64,000 bases of DNA, from contig NZ_JACSMD010000001.1 of assembly GCF_018618475.1 (NCBI RefSeq), positions 1,488,001 through 1,552,000 of the forward strand, read 5' to 3'. Below, piece by piece: positions 54,503 through 64,000 of this stretch. Under the pieces are notes generated by a model. It ran no database searches. It was not told where the DNA came from and was given only the letters and a program-made list of their open reading frames with translations. The translations under genes were made by a program, and so were the position numbers. The DNA is from Exiguobacterium sp. s122. Its GTDB lineage: Bacteria; Bacillota; Bacilli; Exiguobacteriales; Exiguobacteriaceae. How positions within the stretch are numbered: position 1 is the first letter of the stretch; every line of letters begins with the position of its first letter.

Positions 54503-56719
54503 TTATTTACGTTCGACTTCTTTCATGACGAACGCTTCGATGACGTCTTCGACTTTGATGTCATCAAACTTCTCGACTTTAATCCCACACTCATAACCTG
54601 TCGCAACTTCTTTGACATCGTCTTTGAAGCGGCGGAGCGTGTCGAGTTTGCCTTCATAGACGACAATCCCGTTACGGATGACGCGAACGCCGGCATCACG
54701 TGAGATTTTACCTTCTGTGACGTAACATCCAGCGATGGTTCCGACTTTCGAAACTTTGAAGACGTCACGGACTTCAACTTGTCCTGTGATTTCTTCGACG
54801 AATTCTGGATCGAGCATCCCTTTCATCGCGCTCTCAATTTCTTCAATCGCGTTGTAGATGATGCGGTGGAGACGCATTTCCACGTTCTCTTGTTCCGCCA
54901 TAGAACGAGCATTCCCGTCAGGACGGACGTTGAAACCGATGATGATGGCGTTCGCAGCCGAGGCGAGGATGACGTCACCCTCTGTGATCGCACCGACACC
55001 TTGGTGAACGATGTTGACTTTGACACCTTCGACGTCGATTTTACGAAGCGAGCCCGCAAGAGCTTCCGCTGAACCTTGAACGTCTGCTTTAATGATGACG
55101 TTCAAGTCTTTCACTTCGCCTTCTTGAATCCGGCTGAACAAGTCGTCAAGGCTGACTTTTGCCGACTCACGACGCTGTGACTCGAGGTAACGTTGGTAAC
55201 GTTTTTCTCCGATGGCACGTGCCTTCTTCTCATCTTCGAACACGATGAACTGGTCTCCGGCTTGCGGAACGTCGTTCAATCCTGTGATTTCGATCGGTGT
55301 TGATGGGCCGACTTCTTTCACGCGACGACCGATATCGTTGACCATCGCCCGGACACGACCGAACGTGCTTCCGACGACGATTGAGTCTCCAATCCGAAGC
55401 GTACCGTGTTGAACGAGAAGTGTCGCGACTGGGCCACGGCCTTTGTCGAGTTTCGCTTCGATGACCGTACCACGGGCTGGCATGTCAGGTGTCGATTTGT
55501 ATTCTTCGACTTCTGAGACGAGAAGGATCATCTCGAGCAACTCGTCGATGCCTTCCCCTTGAAGGGCTGAGATTGGAACGAAAATCGTTTCGCCGCCCCA
55601 CTCTTCAGGAATCAAACCGAATTCAGTCAATTCTTGTTTGACACGGTCCGGATTTGCGCCTTCTTTATCCATCTTGTTGACTGCGACGATGATTGGAACG
55701 TTCGCCGCTTTCGCGTGCGAAATCGCTTCTTCCGTCTGCGGCATGACACCGTCATCCGCTGCGACGACGATAATCGCGATGTCCGTCACTTCCGCTCCAC
55801 GGGCACGCATCGTCGTGAAGGCGGCGTGACCTGGTGTGTCGAGGAACGTGATTTTCTTGTCGTTGACTTGAACTTGGTACGCACCGATGTGCTGCGTGAT
55901 TCCACCTGCTTCGCCGGCAACGACTTTCGTGTTGCGAATCGAGTCGAGAAGCGTCGTTTTCCCGTGGTCGACGTGACCCATGATGGTTACGACTGCCGGG
56001 CGCTCTTCAAGGTCGTATTCAGAGAAGTCGACTTCGACCGTCTCGAAGTCGATTTCGTCGACAACGACTTCTTTCTCCACTTCGAAACCGAATTCTGAGG
56101 CGAGCAATTCAATCGTCTCGTCATCGAGCGTTTGGTTAATGGTCGCCATGACACCAAGACCCATCAACTTCATGATGATCTCGTTTGGCTTTTTGTTCAT
56201 TTTCGAGGCCAAGTCCGATACACTCAACACGTCCTCATACTTGATGACGTTGCCCATCTCGGCTTCTTGTGCAAGACGCGCGGCTTTCCGTTGGCTCGTT
56301 TTCGAGTTTGGATCCGCTTCTTGTGGGATGGCTGCTTTGGCTGGCTTCCCTTTTCCTTTTCCGCGTTTCTTGTTGCGGTTGTCGTTACGGTTGTTCCCAC
56401 CAAAACGGTTGCTTCCACCGCGGTTTGACTGGTTGCCTTGTGGAGAAGCTTGACGCGTTTTAGGCGCTTCTTTCTTCTCTTGCTTCGGTTGTTCTTTCGG
56501 CTGTTCTGTCGGCTGTTCTGTCGCCGCTTTCGGTGCAGCTTTCTGTTCAGCCGCGCGATATTTCTCAGGGTTAAAAATTCGATCCAATTGGTTCACCGAT
56601 TCCTCATCTAAAACAGCCATATGATTCTTCACCGGCTTGTTCAATTTTTCGAGCTGGGTAATGACTTGTTTACTTGTTACGTTCTGTTCTTTCGCAAATT
56701 CATAGACGCGTTTTCCCAA
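54503..56719 (-). CDS. infB: Translation initiation factor IF-2
   Basis: Delivers initiator tRNA to the ribosome. The 738-residue protein has a short IF2 N-terminal domain ([16 protein letters not shown]), a variable linker rich in Gln, Pro, Lys, Asn and Gly with a TEQP/KEQP repeat, and a second N-domain near 165-215. The GTPase core has GHVDHGKTT near 250, DTPGH near 295 and NKMD near 350; domains II-IV follow. I start at TTG 56719 because GGAGG lies 7 bases upstream; a GTG at 56728 is inside that site. Confidence 0.95.
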   Translation of the reverse strand: MGKRVYEFAKEQNVTSKQVITQLEKLNKPVKNHMAVLDEESVNQLDRIFNPEKYRAAEQKAAPKAATEQPTEQPKEQPKQEKKEAPKTRQASPQGNQSNRGGSNRFGGNNRNDNRNKKRGKGKGKPAKAAIPQEADPNSKTSQRKAARLAQEAEMGNVIKYEDVLSVSDLASKMNKKPNEIIMKLMGLGVMATINQTLDDETIELLASEFGFEVEKEVVVDEIDFETVEVDFSEYDLEERPAVVTIMGHVDHGKTTLLDSIRNTKVVAGEAGGITQHIGAYQVQVNDKKITFLDTPGHAAFTTMRARGAEVTDIAIIVVAADDGVMPQTEEAISHAKAANVPIIVAVNKMDKEGANPDRVKQELTEFGLIPEEWGGETIFVPISALQGEGIDELLEMILLVSEVEEYKSTPDMPARGTVIEAKLDKGRGPVATLLVQHGTLRIGDSIVVGSTFGRVRAMVNDIGRRVKEVGPSTPIEITGLNDVPQAGDQFIVFEDEKKARAIGEKRYQRYLESQRRESAKVSLDDLFSRIQEGEVKDLNVIIKADVQGSAEALAGSLRKIDVEGVKVNIVHQGVGAITEGDVILASAANAIIIGFNVRPDGNARSMAEQENVEMRLHRIIYNAIEEIESAMKGMLDPEFVEEITGQVEVRDVFKVSKVGTIAGCYVTEGKISRDAGVRVIRNGIVVYEGKLDTLRRFKDDVKEVATGYECGIKVEKFDDIKVEDVIEAFVMKEVERK

Positions 56720-56740
56720 AGCATCCACCTCCGTTAATAG

Positions 56741-57037
56741 TTACGAGAGAAGTTGCTTAAGCTTGTTCGCAAATCCGGATTCGGTCACGGACACGACGAC
56801 ACGCATGTCTTTCCCCATGGCAGCGCCGATCGTATATCGGTCGCTCACTTCCACGAAAGGAACACCATACGATGTACATTTGTCGGTAACTCGTTTTCTC
56901 GTTGACGCTCCTGCGTCTCCGGCAAGGATGACGAGCTTGGCGCGGCCAGCCCGAATATCCTTTAATACAAACTCTTCTCCCATCGTTACTTTCCTCGCTC
57001 GTGCAGCAAGGCCTAACAATGATTCCCACTGGCTCAT
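56741..57037 (-). CDS. ylxQ: L7Ae-family RNA-binding protein, YlxQ
   Basis: Small RNA-binding protein of 98 residues in the nusA-infB operon. The L7Ae/L30e fold is seen in [35 protein letters not shown] and the C-terminal [25 protein letters not shown]. Precise role unknown; kink-turn binding is typical of the family. It overlaps the ylxR stop by four bases. Confidence 0.9.
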   Translation of the reverse strand: MSQWESLLGLAARARKVTMGEEFVLKDIRAGRAKLVILAGDAGASTRKRVTDKCTSYGVPFVEVSDRYTIGAAMGKDMRVVVSVTESGFANKLKQLLS

Positions 57038-57306
57038 GAGACGTCTCCCTCAACAGCTTGTTTGAGCTGCTCGTAAAGGGTCTCATCGGTCTTCACTTTC
57101 AAATGATGGTCGAGCGTCCGCTTTTTCTCAGCTAAGCGGATGACGTCCATCTGTTTCGACAAGTATGCGCCACGTCCGTTCATCTTCCCGGTCAGGTCGA
57201 TGACGACGTCGCCTTCAGGCGTACGGACGACACGAATCAAGTCTTTCTTTGGTAACATCTCTTGCGTAACCACACATTTGCGCAAAGGAAGTTTCTTTTG
57301 CTTCAT
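57034..57306 (-). CDS. rnpM: YlxR/RnpM RNA-binding protein
   Basis: A 90-residue protein of the YlxR (DUF448) family. It shows [20 protein letters not shown] near 10-29 and [11 protein letters not shown] near 43-53, the expected RNA-contacting GRGAY loop. In B. subtilis the homologue has been linked to RNase P, hence RnpM. ATG 57306 follows GAGGAATGATC; an ATG at 57312 overlaps the nusA stop and is an alternative start. Part of rimP-nusA-ylxR-ylxQ-infB-rbfA. Confidence 0.9.
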   Translation of the reverse strand: MKQKKLPLRKCVVTQEMLPKKDLIRVVRTPEGDVVIDLTGKMNGRGAYLSKQMDVIRLAEKKRTLDHHLKVKTDETLYEQLKQAVEGDVS

Positions 57307-57308
57307 GA

Positions 57309-58475
57309 TCATTCCTCTTCTTTTACCGTCGTCGATTCAAGCGCTGTGTCTACCTCGTCAGCCTGTTCCATTTCATTGTGAACAATTTCTGGCTCCGATT
57401 CAACTTTTTCAGCGTACGTATCGAACAAGTCGAGCGCTTCCGCATCCGTCTCACTCTTAATGTCAATCTTCCAACCTGTCAATTTCGCAGCAAGGCGCGC
57501 GTTCTGACCGCGTTTCCCGATAGCGAGCGACAATTGATAGTCTGGGACGACGACCGTCGTCGACTTGGCCGGTTCATTTACGTAAACCGCCACGACTTGG
57601 GCCGGGCTCAGTGCGTTTTTCACGAACTCTTTCGGGTCTTCCGACCAGCGAACGATATCGATTTTCTCACCGTTCAACTCATCGACAATCGTTTGGACAC
57701 GCTGCCCTTTCGGACCGACACACGCGCCGACCGGATCGACGATGTCGGAATGGACGGCGATTTTTGAACGGTCACCCGCTTCACGTGATACCGACATGAC
57801 GTCGACCGTCCCGTTCGCGATTTCTGGCACTTCGAGCTCGAACAAACGACGGAGGAGCCCCGGATGTGTCCGCGACACTTGAATGGCAGCGCCAGACCCT
57901 TTTGTCGTCGAGTCGACTTTCGTCACGTACACTTTGATGCGGTCGTGAATCTGATACGATTCGTTCGGCATCTGTTCGTTCGGCGTGAGCACCGCCTCGA
58001 TGTTGTTCTCAAGGCCGATATACAAGTTGCGCGGGTCGAATCGTTCAACAATCCCTGTCATGATTTCGTCTTCTTTGTCCGCGAAATGGTTGTAAATCCG
58101 CTCACGTTCCGCTTCACGCATCTTTTGCGTGACGACTTGTTTTGCTGTCATCGCTGCGACACGACCAAAGTCGCTCGGCGTCACTTCCTCTTTGTGGAAA
58201 TCGCCAAGCTCATAGTTCGGGTCGATTTCATGTGCTTCTTCGAGCGAGAGCTGTTGCTCCGGCTGTGTGAGGCGCTCGACGACTTCGAGCAATGCGAACA
58301 CGCGAATATCGCCTGTCACTTGGTCAAACTCGACTTTAACGTGCTCGTTCGGGTTCGCGACATTTCGGCGATACGCCGAGATGAGCGCTTGCTCGAGTGC
58401 ATCGATGATGATGTCTTTCTCGATCCCCTTTTCTTTTGCAATCTGTTCGATTGTTGTGAGTAATTGTGGCCCCAT
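57309..58475 (-). CDS. nusA: Transcription termination/antitermination factor NusA
   Basis: Binds RNA polymerase and modulates pausing and termination. The 388-residue protein has the N-terminal polymerase-binding domain (residues 1-130), an S1 domain (about 135-200), and two KH domains (DPVGACVGPKGQRVQTIVDEL near 247-267; LSLAIGKRGQNARLAAKLTGW near 315-335). The acidic C-terminal repeats of E. coli are missing, as in Firmicutes; only a short acidic tail remains. Start ATG follows AGGAGAGG. Confidence 0.96.
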   Translation of the reverse strand: MGPQLLTTIEQIAKEKGIEKDIIIDALEQALISAYRRNVANPNEHVKVEFDQVTGDIRVFALLEVVERLTQPEQQLSLEEAHEIDPNYELGDFHKEEVTPSDFGRVAAMTAKQVVTQKMREAERERIYNHFADKEDEIMTGIVERFDPRNLYIGLENNIEAVLTPNEQMPNESYQIHDRIKVYVTKVDSTTKGSGAAIQVSRTHPGLLRRLFELEVPEIANGTVDVMSVSREAGDRSKIAVHSDIVDPVGACVGPKGQRVQTIVDELNGEKIDIVRWSEDPKEFVKNALSPAQVVAVYVNEPAKSTTVVVPDYQLSLAIGKRGQNARLAAKLTGWKIDIKSETDAEALDLFDTYAEKVESEPEIVHNEMEQADEVDTALESTTVKEEE

Positions 58476-58487
58476 CTTTACCTCTCC

Positions 58488-58958
58488 TTAACTAAACGTG
58501 ACCGCTAGGCGGGCTTGTGCAATTTTGTCAACTGGTAGCGAGATCGCTTTTTTTCGTGTCTTGATTTTTGTCTCGACGACAGCGGTCTCACCGTCATACG
58601 CCGTTAAAATACCTTCGAACTCTTTGGCGCCTTCGATTGGGGCGAACGTCTTAATGTAGACGTTTTTACCAATCGCCCGTTCAAAGTCGACCGGTTTCTT
58701 GAGCGGGCGCTCCGCACCGGGACTCGAGACGTCAAGATAATAGGCTTGTTCGATCGGGTCGGTTTCGTTTAGTTTTTCCGAGAGCTGTTCGTTGATATTG
58801 ACGCAATCATCTAAATCGACGCCCCCCGGCTTGTCGATATAGACACGCAAGAACCAGTCTGGACCTTCTTTCACGAATTCAACATCGACTAATTCCATGT
58901 TCGCTTGCTCGACGATCGGCAAAGCGATGGCTTCGACGACCTCTGTTATTTTGGACAC
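58488..58958 (-). CDS. rimP: Ribosome maturation factor RimP
   Basis: Assists 30S subunit maturation. The 156-residue protein has an N-terminal domain (LVDVEFVKEGPDWFLRVYID near 23-42, and LDVSSPGAERPLKK near 80-93) and a C-terminal Sm-like domain (TRKKAISLPVDKIAQARLAV). GTG 58958 is chosen by comparison with Bacillus RimP (begins MSK) and an 8-base spacing from AAGGAGG; an ATG two codons upstream abuts that site. First gene of the operon, behind a leader hairpin. Confidence 0.93.
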   Translation of the reverse strand: MSKITEVVEAIALPIVEQANMELVDVEFVKEGPDWFLRVYIDKPGGVDLDDCVNINEQLSEKLNETDPIEQAYYLDVSSPGAERPLKKPVDFERAIGKNVYIKTFAPIEGAKEFEGILTAYDGETAVVETKIKTRKKAISLPVDKIAQARLAVTFS

Positions 58959-58990
58959 TCTCATCCCTCCTTCTTGGCTTTTACATACAA

Positions 58991-59018
58991 GAAAGGAGTA
59001 GGGTTCCCTACTCCTTTC
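58991..59018 (-). terminator. Leader hairpin upstream of rimP-nusA (candidate attenuator)
   Basis: Perfect symmetrical stem of 12 bp (GAAAGGAGTAGG / CCTACTCCTTTC, loop GTTC or similar), followed on the minus strand by TTGTATG, a weak, interrupted T tract. It lies between the candidate promoter at 59048-59077 and rimP, so it could end polC transcripts and also act as an attenuator for rimP. Confidence 0.65.
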
Positions 59019-59047
59019 CGTCGTAGTATCCAACTTTGTTCGATACT

Positions 59048-59077
59048 AATATATCATATTTTCCCGATTTTCTGCAA
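59048..59077 (-). promoter_or_regulatory. Candidate promoter of the rimP-nusA-infB operon
   Basis: Minus-strand -10 TATATT (59048-59053) and a weak -35 TTGCAG (59072-59077) at 18 bases. The -35 lies beside the polC stop. Transcription would start near 59041, upstream of the hairpin. Confidence 0.5.
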
Positions 59078-59078
59078 C

Positions 59079-62000
59079 TTACACCCCAAAATCGAAGAAT
59101 GACAGCTGGTTCTCATCCGGGAGCCCTTCTAGACATTTCATCGTGTCGAGCGTCTCGATAATCGTTTTCGATAACTTGGCCCGTTTCCGAAGATCTTCTT
59201 TTGACAAGAACTGTCCTTCGGCCCGTGCCTCGACGATGGCTTTGGCCGCGTTCGTCCCTAAGCCGTCGACCGCATTGAACGGCGGAATGAGCGTATTGCC
59301 TTCAATCAAGAACTCAGTCGCACTCGAACGATACAAATCAATGTTTTGGAACTTCATGCCCCGCTCGAGCATCTCGAGTGCGAGTTCGAGCACGGTATGG
59401 AGCCCTTTGTCTTTCGCCGTCGCATCGAATCCTTTTTCACGGATGTCGGACATCGCTTTACGGACGGCTTGCGAGCCTTTGATCATCGCTGACAAGTCAA
59501 AGTCTCCGGCCCGGACTGTAAAGTACGTCGCGTAATACAAAATCGGATGATGGACTTTGAAATACGCGATGCGGACGGCCATCAAGACGTAAGCCGTCGC
59601 GTGTGCTTTCGGGAACATGTACTTGATTTTTTTACACGAGGCGATATACCACTCCGGTACACCGTTCGCTCGCATCTCGGACTCCATCTCCTCAGTCAAA
59701 CCTTTCCCTTTTCGGACCGACTCCATGATCTTAAAGGCGAACGACGGTTCAAGTCCGGCGTAAATCAAATAGACCATAATGTCATCTCGACAACCGATGA
59801 CGTCTTTCAGTTCACACGTGCCGTTATAAATCAATTCGTTCGCGTTCCCGATCCATACGTCCGTCCCGTGGGATAATCCCGAGATTTGAACGAGCTCGGA
59901 GAACGTCGACGGTTTTGTCTCTTCGAGCATTTGTCGAACGAACTTTGTACCGAATTCCGGAATTCCAAGCGTTCCCGTCTTAGACTCGATTTGTTCCGGG
60001 GTGACCCCGAGCACTTCCGGTGACGAGAAAATCTTCATGACCGTCGGATCGTCGGTCGGGATCGTCAATGGGTCGATGCCCGATAAATCTTGGAGCATCC
60101 GAATCGCGGTCGGGTCATCGTGACCGAGAATGTCGAGTTTGAGCAAGTTGTCATGAATCGAGTGGAAGTCAAAGTGTGTCGTCTTCCATTCGGACGTCTT
60201 GTCGTCTGCCGGATATTGAATCGGAGAAATCTCCGCGATGTCCATATAGTCCGGGACGACGATGATTCCACCCGGGTGTTGCCCGGTCGTCCGTTTGACA
60301 CCGGTCACACCAGAGACGAGACGGTCGACTTCGGCGTTCCGGTAAATCTTATCGTTTTCGGTCGCATATCCTTTCACGTACCCATACGCCGTCTTGTCGG
60401 CAATCGTACCGATTGTCCCGGCACGATACACGTACTCTTCACCGAACAATACTTTCGTATAGGCGTGGGCGTGCGGCTGATATTCCCCTGAGAAGTTCAA
60501 ATCGATATCCGGAACTTTGTCTCCTTTGAAACCGAGGAACGTCTCGAACGGAATATCGTGGCCGTCTTTCTTATACCATGCCCCACATTCCGGACATTCT
60601 TTATCGGGCAAGTCATATCCTGAACCGACCGACCCGTCATCGAAGAAGTGCGAATGCTTACACTTCGGACAGACGTAATGCGGCGGAAGCGGATTGACCT
60701 CGGTGATTTCCGTCATCGTCGCCACGAGACTCGAACCGACCGATCCCCGTGACCCGACGAGATACCCATCGTCGAGCGACTTTTTCACGAGTTTATGCGA
60801 AATCAAATAGATGACGGCAAACCCGTGCCCGATAATCGACTTCAGTTCTTTCTCGAGCCGGGCCTCGACGATTTCCGGAAGCTCCTCACCATAAATCGAA
60901 CGAGCCATGTCGTAACTCATGTTGCGCACTTCATCGTCCGCCCCTTCAATTTTCGGCGTGAACAGTTCATCCGGGATGATTTGAATCGACTCGATTTGGT
61001 CGGCGATTGCGTTTGGATTCGTGATGACGATTTCACGGGCCAGTTCGTCGCCGAGGAACTTGAAGTCTTCCATCATTTCCTTCGTCGTCCGGAAATGAGC
61101 GTGCGGGAGCTCTTTACGCGTGTTAATGAAGTTCGCCCCGCCTTGCGTCCGAATCAAGATTTCACGGTACGAGCGGTCGGTCCGGTCGAGATAGTGAACG
61201 TTTCCGGTCGCACAAACAGGAAGATCTGCTTGCTTTGCGACACGAATGATCCGTTTGATGATGTCTCGGAGCTCGAGTTCGTTCGCGACGATCTCTTTAT
61301 CGATTAAATGTAAATAAAGCGCCGGTGGATGAATCTCGATGAAGTCATAAAACGCCATCATCTTCTCGAGCTCTTCGTCCGACTTGTTCAGCGCCGCGTC
61401 AAAAATCTCACCGTTGTCGCAGGCCGATCCAATCAAAAGGCCCTCCCGACGTTTGATGAGTTCAGAGCGTGGCATCCGAGCCATCCGGAATAAATAGTCG
61501 ATATGTGAGAGCGAAATCAATTCATACAAGTGACGTAATCCAGGTTTCTTATTCTTCGCATAAATCGTCGCATGGAACGGCCGAATCTTCGAGACGTCAC
61601 TCCCGACTTTCGCGTTGAGCGAGCGGTGCGTCTGCATCTCGAACATCTGCTTGGCAAGATCGAGCAGCTTCATCAATAGATAAGCCGTCGCCTCGGCATC
61701 GTAAATCGCCCGGTGGTGCTGGGTCAATTCGATGTCGAACCGTTTAGCGAGCGTATTGAGTCGATGGTTTTTAAGCGTCGGCAAAATCGTCCGCGCGAGC
61801 TCGAGCGTATCGATGACCGGATAGTCGTCCGGTTCATGTCCTCCGCTTCGAAGCGTCGCCTCGAGAAAGCCCATATCGAATGCTGCGTTATGCGCGACGA
61901 GGATACTGTCGCCGCACCAGTCGACAAACTGTTTCGTGATCACTTCCGGGTCCGGCTGTCCGTGGACCATGTCGTCGGTGATGCCCGTCAACTCGATTGT

Positions 62001-63371
62001 CGTCGCCGAGAGCGGATGTTTCGGGTCAGCGAACGCCTCGAAGCGATCGATAATTTCCCCGTCTTTAATCTTCACTCCGGCAAGCTCGATGATTTTATTG
62101 TAAACCGCCGACAGACCGGTCGTCTCGACGTCAAAGACGACGTATGTCGCATCGTCGAGCGCGATATCAATCGGATGGTAGGCGACCGGCACCCCGTCAT
62201 TGACGACGTTCGCCTCGACGCCGAACAACACTTTAATATCGTTTTTCTTGCCAGCGTAATACGCCTCAGGGAACGACTGAACACCGGCGTGGTCTGTGAT
62301 GGCGATGGCCCGATGCCCCCATTTCGCGGCTCGGGCGACGAGCGCCGACACGTTCGTGACGGCATCCATCTGGCTCATCTGCGTATGGGCGTGGAGCTCG
62401 ACGCGCTTTTCGCCGTCCCATTCGTCACGGACCGGTTCGACTTTCACTTCTTGGAGCTGCGAGGCCATCATGCACAGTTCGCGCATGAAACTATCGTCTT
62501 CGACGCGTCCCGCCGCTTGAATCCACATGCCTTTTTTGACGGCACTGAGCATGCGGTCGTCATCATCGTCACGGGCGAACACTTTGACGATGAGCGAATC
62601 GGTATAGTCCGTCATCTTGAACGTGAACAGTTTCTTCCCGCTCTGCAATTCTTTTCGTTCGGCCGAGAAAACGAGACCGCGGATGGCGACACGCCGTTCT
62701 TCTTCGATGATTGTTTTTATTTGGACGATTTCATCTTTAATCAATGCACCCATACGCACTTCAGTGACCGGCTCTTCGTTCGACTCGGTCGTCTTGGCAA
62801 ATTGGGCGGCGAGCGCCATTTTCGCTTGTTCAATGTCTTCTTGAACGACTTGTTCACGAAGCGCTTGATTCGCTTCCGTATCTTCCGAGAACTGTGCTTG
62901 GCAAGGCTTCTTCGTGAAGCCATACGCACTGTATAGCGCCTGCACTTCTTGGCACAATTCTTTATCGACATAACTCGCTTCTGGCGCTGAGCGCACTGGA
63001 ATGAACAGTTTATTTTGCTCAAAGCGTGGTTGGACCGAAGCGAAATACGTGCGCATCGCCCCAGACACTTGACTCAGTTCACTGACGATGCGTGGCCAAT
63101 AGTCGATATAGTCCGCATCCTTACCGCCCTGTTCCGTTGTGAAGCGGGCGTACACTTCATCTGCGAACGTCGCGTAACGACTTTCAAGTCGACTCATGAA
63201 CAGTTGATGTACCTCATACGGCAAGACGTGGTGTAACCGAAAATGGAACGTCCACGTCCGCCGCTGTTTGTTGACGACAAGACGCGTCAACTCGGCACCG
63301 TCAAATTGATCCGTCTCGGTCGTAATGCCGAGGTCGTTCAAGAGCAATAACATTTTTTGATTGGCTTCCAC
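59079..63371 (-). CDS. polC: DNA polymerase III PolC, Gram-positive type
   Basis: Main replicative polymerase with built-in proofreading, 1430 residues. Domain order: N-terminal domain (1-210), OB fold (about 225-310), PHP start (HAHTQMSQMDA near 325), 3'-5' exonuclease inserted in PHP (DVETTG at 414-419, HNAAFDMGFLEA near 497), PHP continuation, Zn-binding CPKCKH/CPEC near 900-930, and palm with DIDLNF at 956-961. GTG 63371 is the earliest possible start, because a TGA lies two codons upstream; its ribosome site GAGGGGGG is about 11 bases away, rather far. Confidence 0.97.
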   Translation of the reverse strand: MEANQKMLLLLNDLGITTETDQFDGAELTRLVVNKQRRTWTFHFRLHHVLPYEVHQLFMSRLESRYATFADEVYARFTTEQGGKDADYIDYWPRIVSELSQVSGAMRTYFASVQPRFEQNKLFIPVRSAPEASYVDKELCQEVQALYSAYGFTKKPCQAQFSEDTEANQALREQVVQEDIEQAKMALAAQFAKTTESNEEPVTEVRMGALIKDEIVQIKTIIEEERRVAIRGLVFSAERKELQSGKKLFTFKMTDYTDSLIVKVFARDDDDDRMLSAVKKGMWIQAAGRVEDDSFMRELCMMASQLQEVKVEPVRDEWDGEKRVELHAHTQMSQMDAVTNVSALVARAAKWGHRAIAITDHAGVQSFPEAYYAGKKNDIKVLFGVEANVVNDGVPVAYHPIDIALDDATYVVFDVETTGLSAVYNKIIELAGVKIKDGEIIDRFEAFADPKHPLSATTIELTGITDDMVHGQPDPEVITKQFVDWCGDSILVAHNAAFDMGFLEATLRSGGHEPDDYPVIDTLELARTILPTLKNHRLNTLAKRFDIELTQHHRAIYDAEATAYLLMKLLDLAKQMFEMQTHRSLNAKVGSDVSKIRPFHATIYAKNKKPGLRHLYELISLSHIDYLFRMARMPRSELIKRREGLLIGSACDNGEIFDAALNKSDEELEKMMAFYDFIEIHPPALYLHLIDKEIVANELELRDIIKRIIRVAKQADLPVCATGNVHYLDRTDRSYREILIRTQGGANFINTRKELPHAHFRTTKEMMEDFKFLGDELAREIVITNPNAIADQIESIQIIPDELFTPKIEGADDEVRNMSYDMARSIYGEELPEIVEARLEKELKSIIGHGFAVIYLISHKLVKKSLDDGYLVGSRGSVGSSLVATMTEITEVNPLPPHYVCPKCKHSHFFDDGSVGSGYDLPDKECPECGAWYKKDGHDIPFETFLGFKGDKVPDIDLNFSGEYQPHAHAYTKVLFGEEYVYRAGTIGTIADKTAYGYVKGYATENDKIYRNAEVDRLVSGVTGVKRTTGQHPGGIIVVPDYMDIAEISPIQYPADDKTSEWKTTHFDFHSIHDNLLKLDILGHDDPTAIRMLQDLSGIDPLTIPTDDPTVMKIFSSPEVLGVTPEQIESKTGTLGIPEFGTKFVRQMLEETKPSTFSELVQISGLSHGTDVWIGNANELIYNGTCELKDVIGCRDDIMVYLIYAGLEPSFAFKIMESVRKGKGLTEEMESEMRANGVPEWYIASCKKIKYMFPKAHATAYVLMAVRIAYFKVHHPILYYATYFTVRAGDFDLSAMIKGSQAVRKAMSDIREKGFDATAKDKGLHTVLELALEMLERGMKFQNIDLYRSSATEFLIEGNTLIPPFNAVDGLGTNAAKAIVEARAEGQFLSKEDLRKRAKLSKTIIETLDTMKCLEGLPDENQLSFFDFGV

Positions 63372-63403
63372 GGGTCAGTAATCCCCCCTCTTCGTTCAAC
63401 ATG

Positions 63404-63440
63404 GACAAATGAAGGTGACGGCGAGAACCGTCACCTTCAT
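63404..63440 (-). terminator. Hairpin between proS and polC
   Basis: Perfect 13-bp stem ATGAAGGTGACGG / CCGTCACCTTCAT with a six-base loop, then TTTGT on the minus strand. The polC start lies only about 35 bases further on, with no promoter seen. Confidence 0.75.
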
Positions 63441-63444
63441 GTCA

Positions 63445-64000
<556 letters not shown>

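Noticed and set aside
61713-62936. 407-codon open frame on the plus strand, opposite polC
   Set aside because: It is a shadow of polC codon bias. The residue composition (Arg, Asp, Phe, His rich) is not protein-like, no domain is recognisable, and polC is intact on the other strand.

Overview
The window comes from a low-GC Gram-positive (Bacillales) chromosome, most likely Exiguobacterium or a close relative (genus inferred, not proven). It carries Bacillus-type housekeeping genes: bacillithiol synthesis, a menaquinol:cytochrome c reductase with a covalent-heme-type cytochrome b, PolC, and paired RNase J and FtsK genes. The sporulation genes that Bacillus has at these loci (spoIVA, the spoVF/dpa pair) are missing. 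A FemAB-type transferase next to murE fits the Lys-Gly peptidoglycan known for Exiguobacterium. No rRNA, tRNA, CRISPR array, insertion sequence, prophage or attachment site was seen. Almost every gene is on the minus strand; only the YitT-family gene, ansA, bdr and fer are on plus.

Region 1 (about 1-34,700) follows, with gaps, the Bacillus subtilis block from cca-bshA-bshB1 through qcrABC, ypiFBA, the aro genes, cheR, ndk, hepT-menG-hepS, hup, gpsA, der, a ypfD-like S1 protein, cmk, a PilZ protein, prsW, bdr, gudB, mecB, recQ-ypbB and fer. The trp-hisC-tyrA segment of the Bacillus aromatic supraoperon and the dapB-mgsA segment are absent. A MerR-family regulator carrying the residue signature of CarH/LitR B12 photoreceptors lies between mecB and recQ.

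Region 2 (about 33,900-40,700) holds a secreted thermonuclease lipoprotein, a BMP-family nucleoside ABC transporter operon (bmpA-nupO-nupP-nupQ) with a CcpA-type cre box upstream, and a GntR/UTRA regulator with a 400-bp regulatory region.

Region 3 (about 40,750-64,000) is ftsK, rnjB, an M15 peptidase, femAB, murE, an M16 peptidase, pnp, rpsO, ribF, truB, rbfA, infB, ylxQ, ylxR, nusA, rimP, polC and the end of proS. This matches the B. subtilis proS-polC-nusA-infB-pnp-spoIIIE block, except that murE-femAB-M15 occupies the place of the Bacillus dipicolinate/aspartokinase/dapA genes.

Themes: envelope building (menaquinone and polyprenyl synthesis, ddl, murE, femAB, plsC), respiration (qcr), thiol redox (bshA, bshB1, bdr), carbon/nitrogen switching (gudB and nucleoside uptake, both with cre boxes), and the core transcription-translation operon. 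The observations most worth testing are the CarH-like photoreceptor candidate, a Shine-Dalgarno sequence separated from the cmk start by a hairpin, a candidate NusA attenuator ahead of rimP, and a recurring pattern of terminator-like hairpins in very short gaps between co-directional genes.
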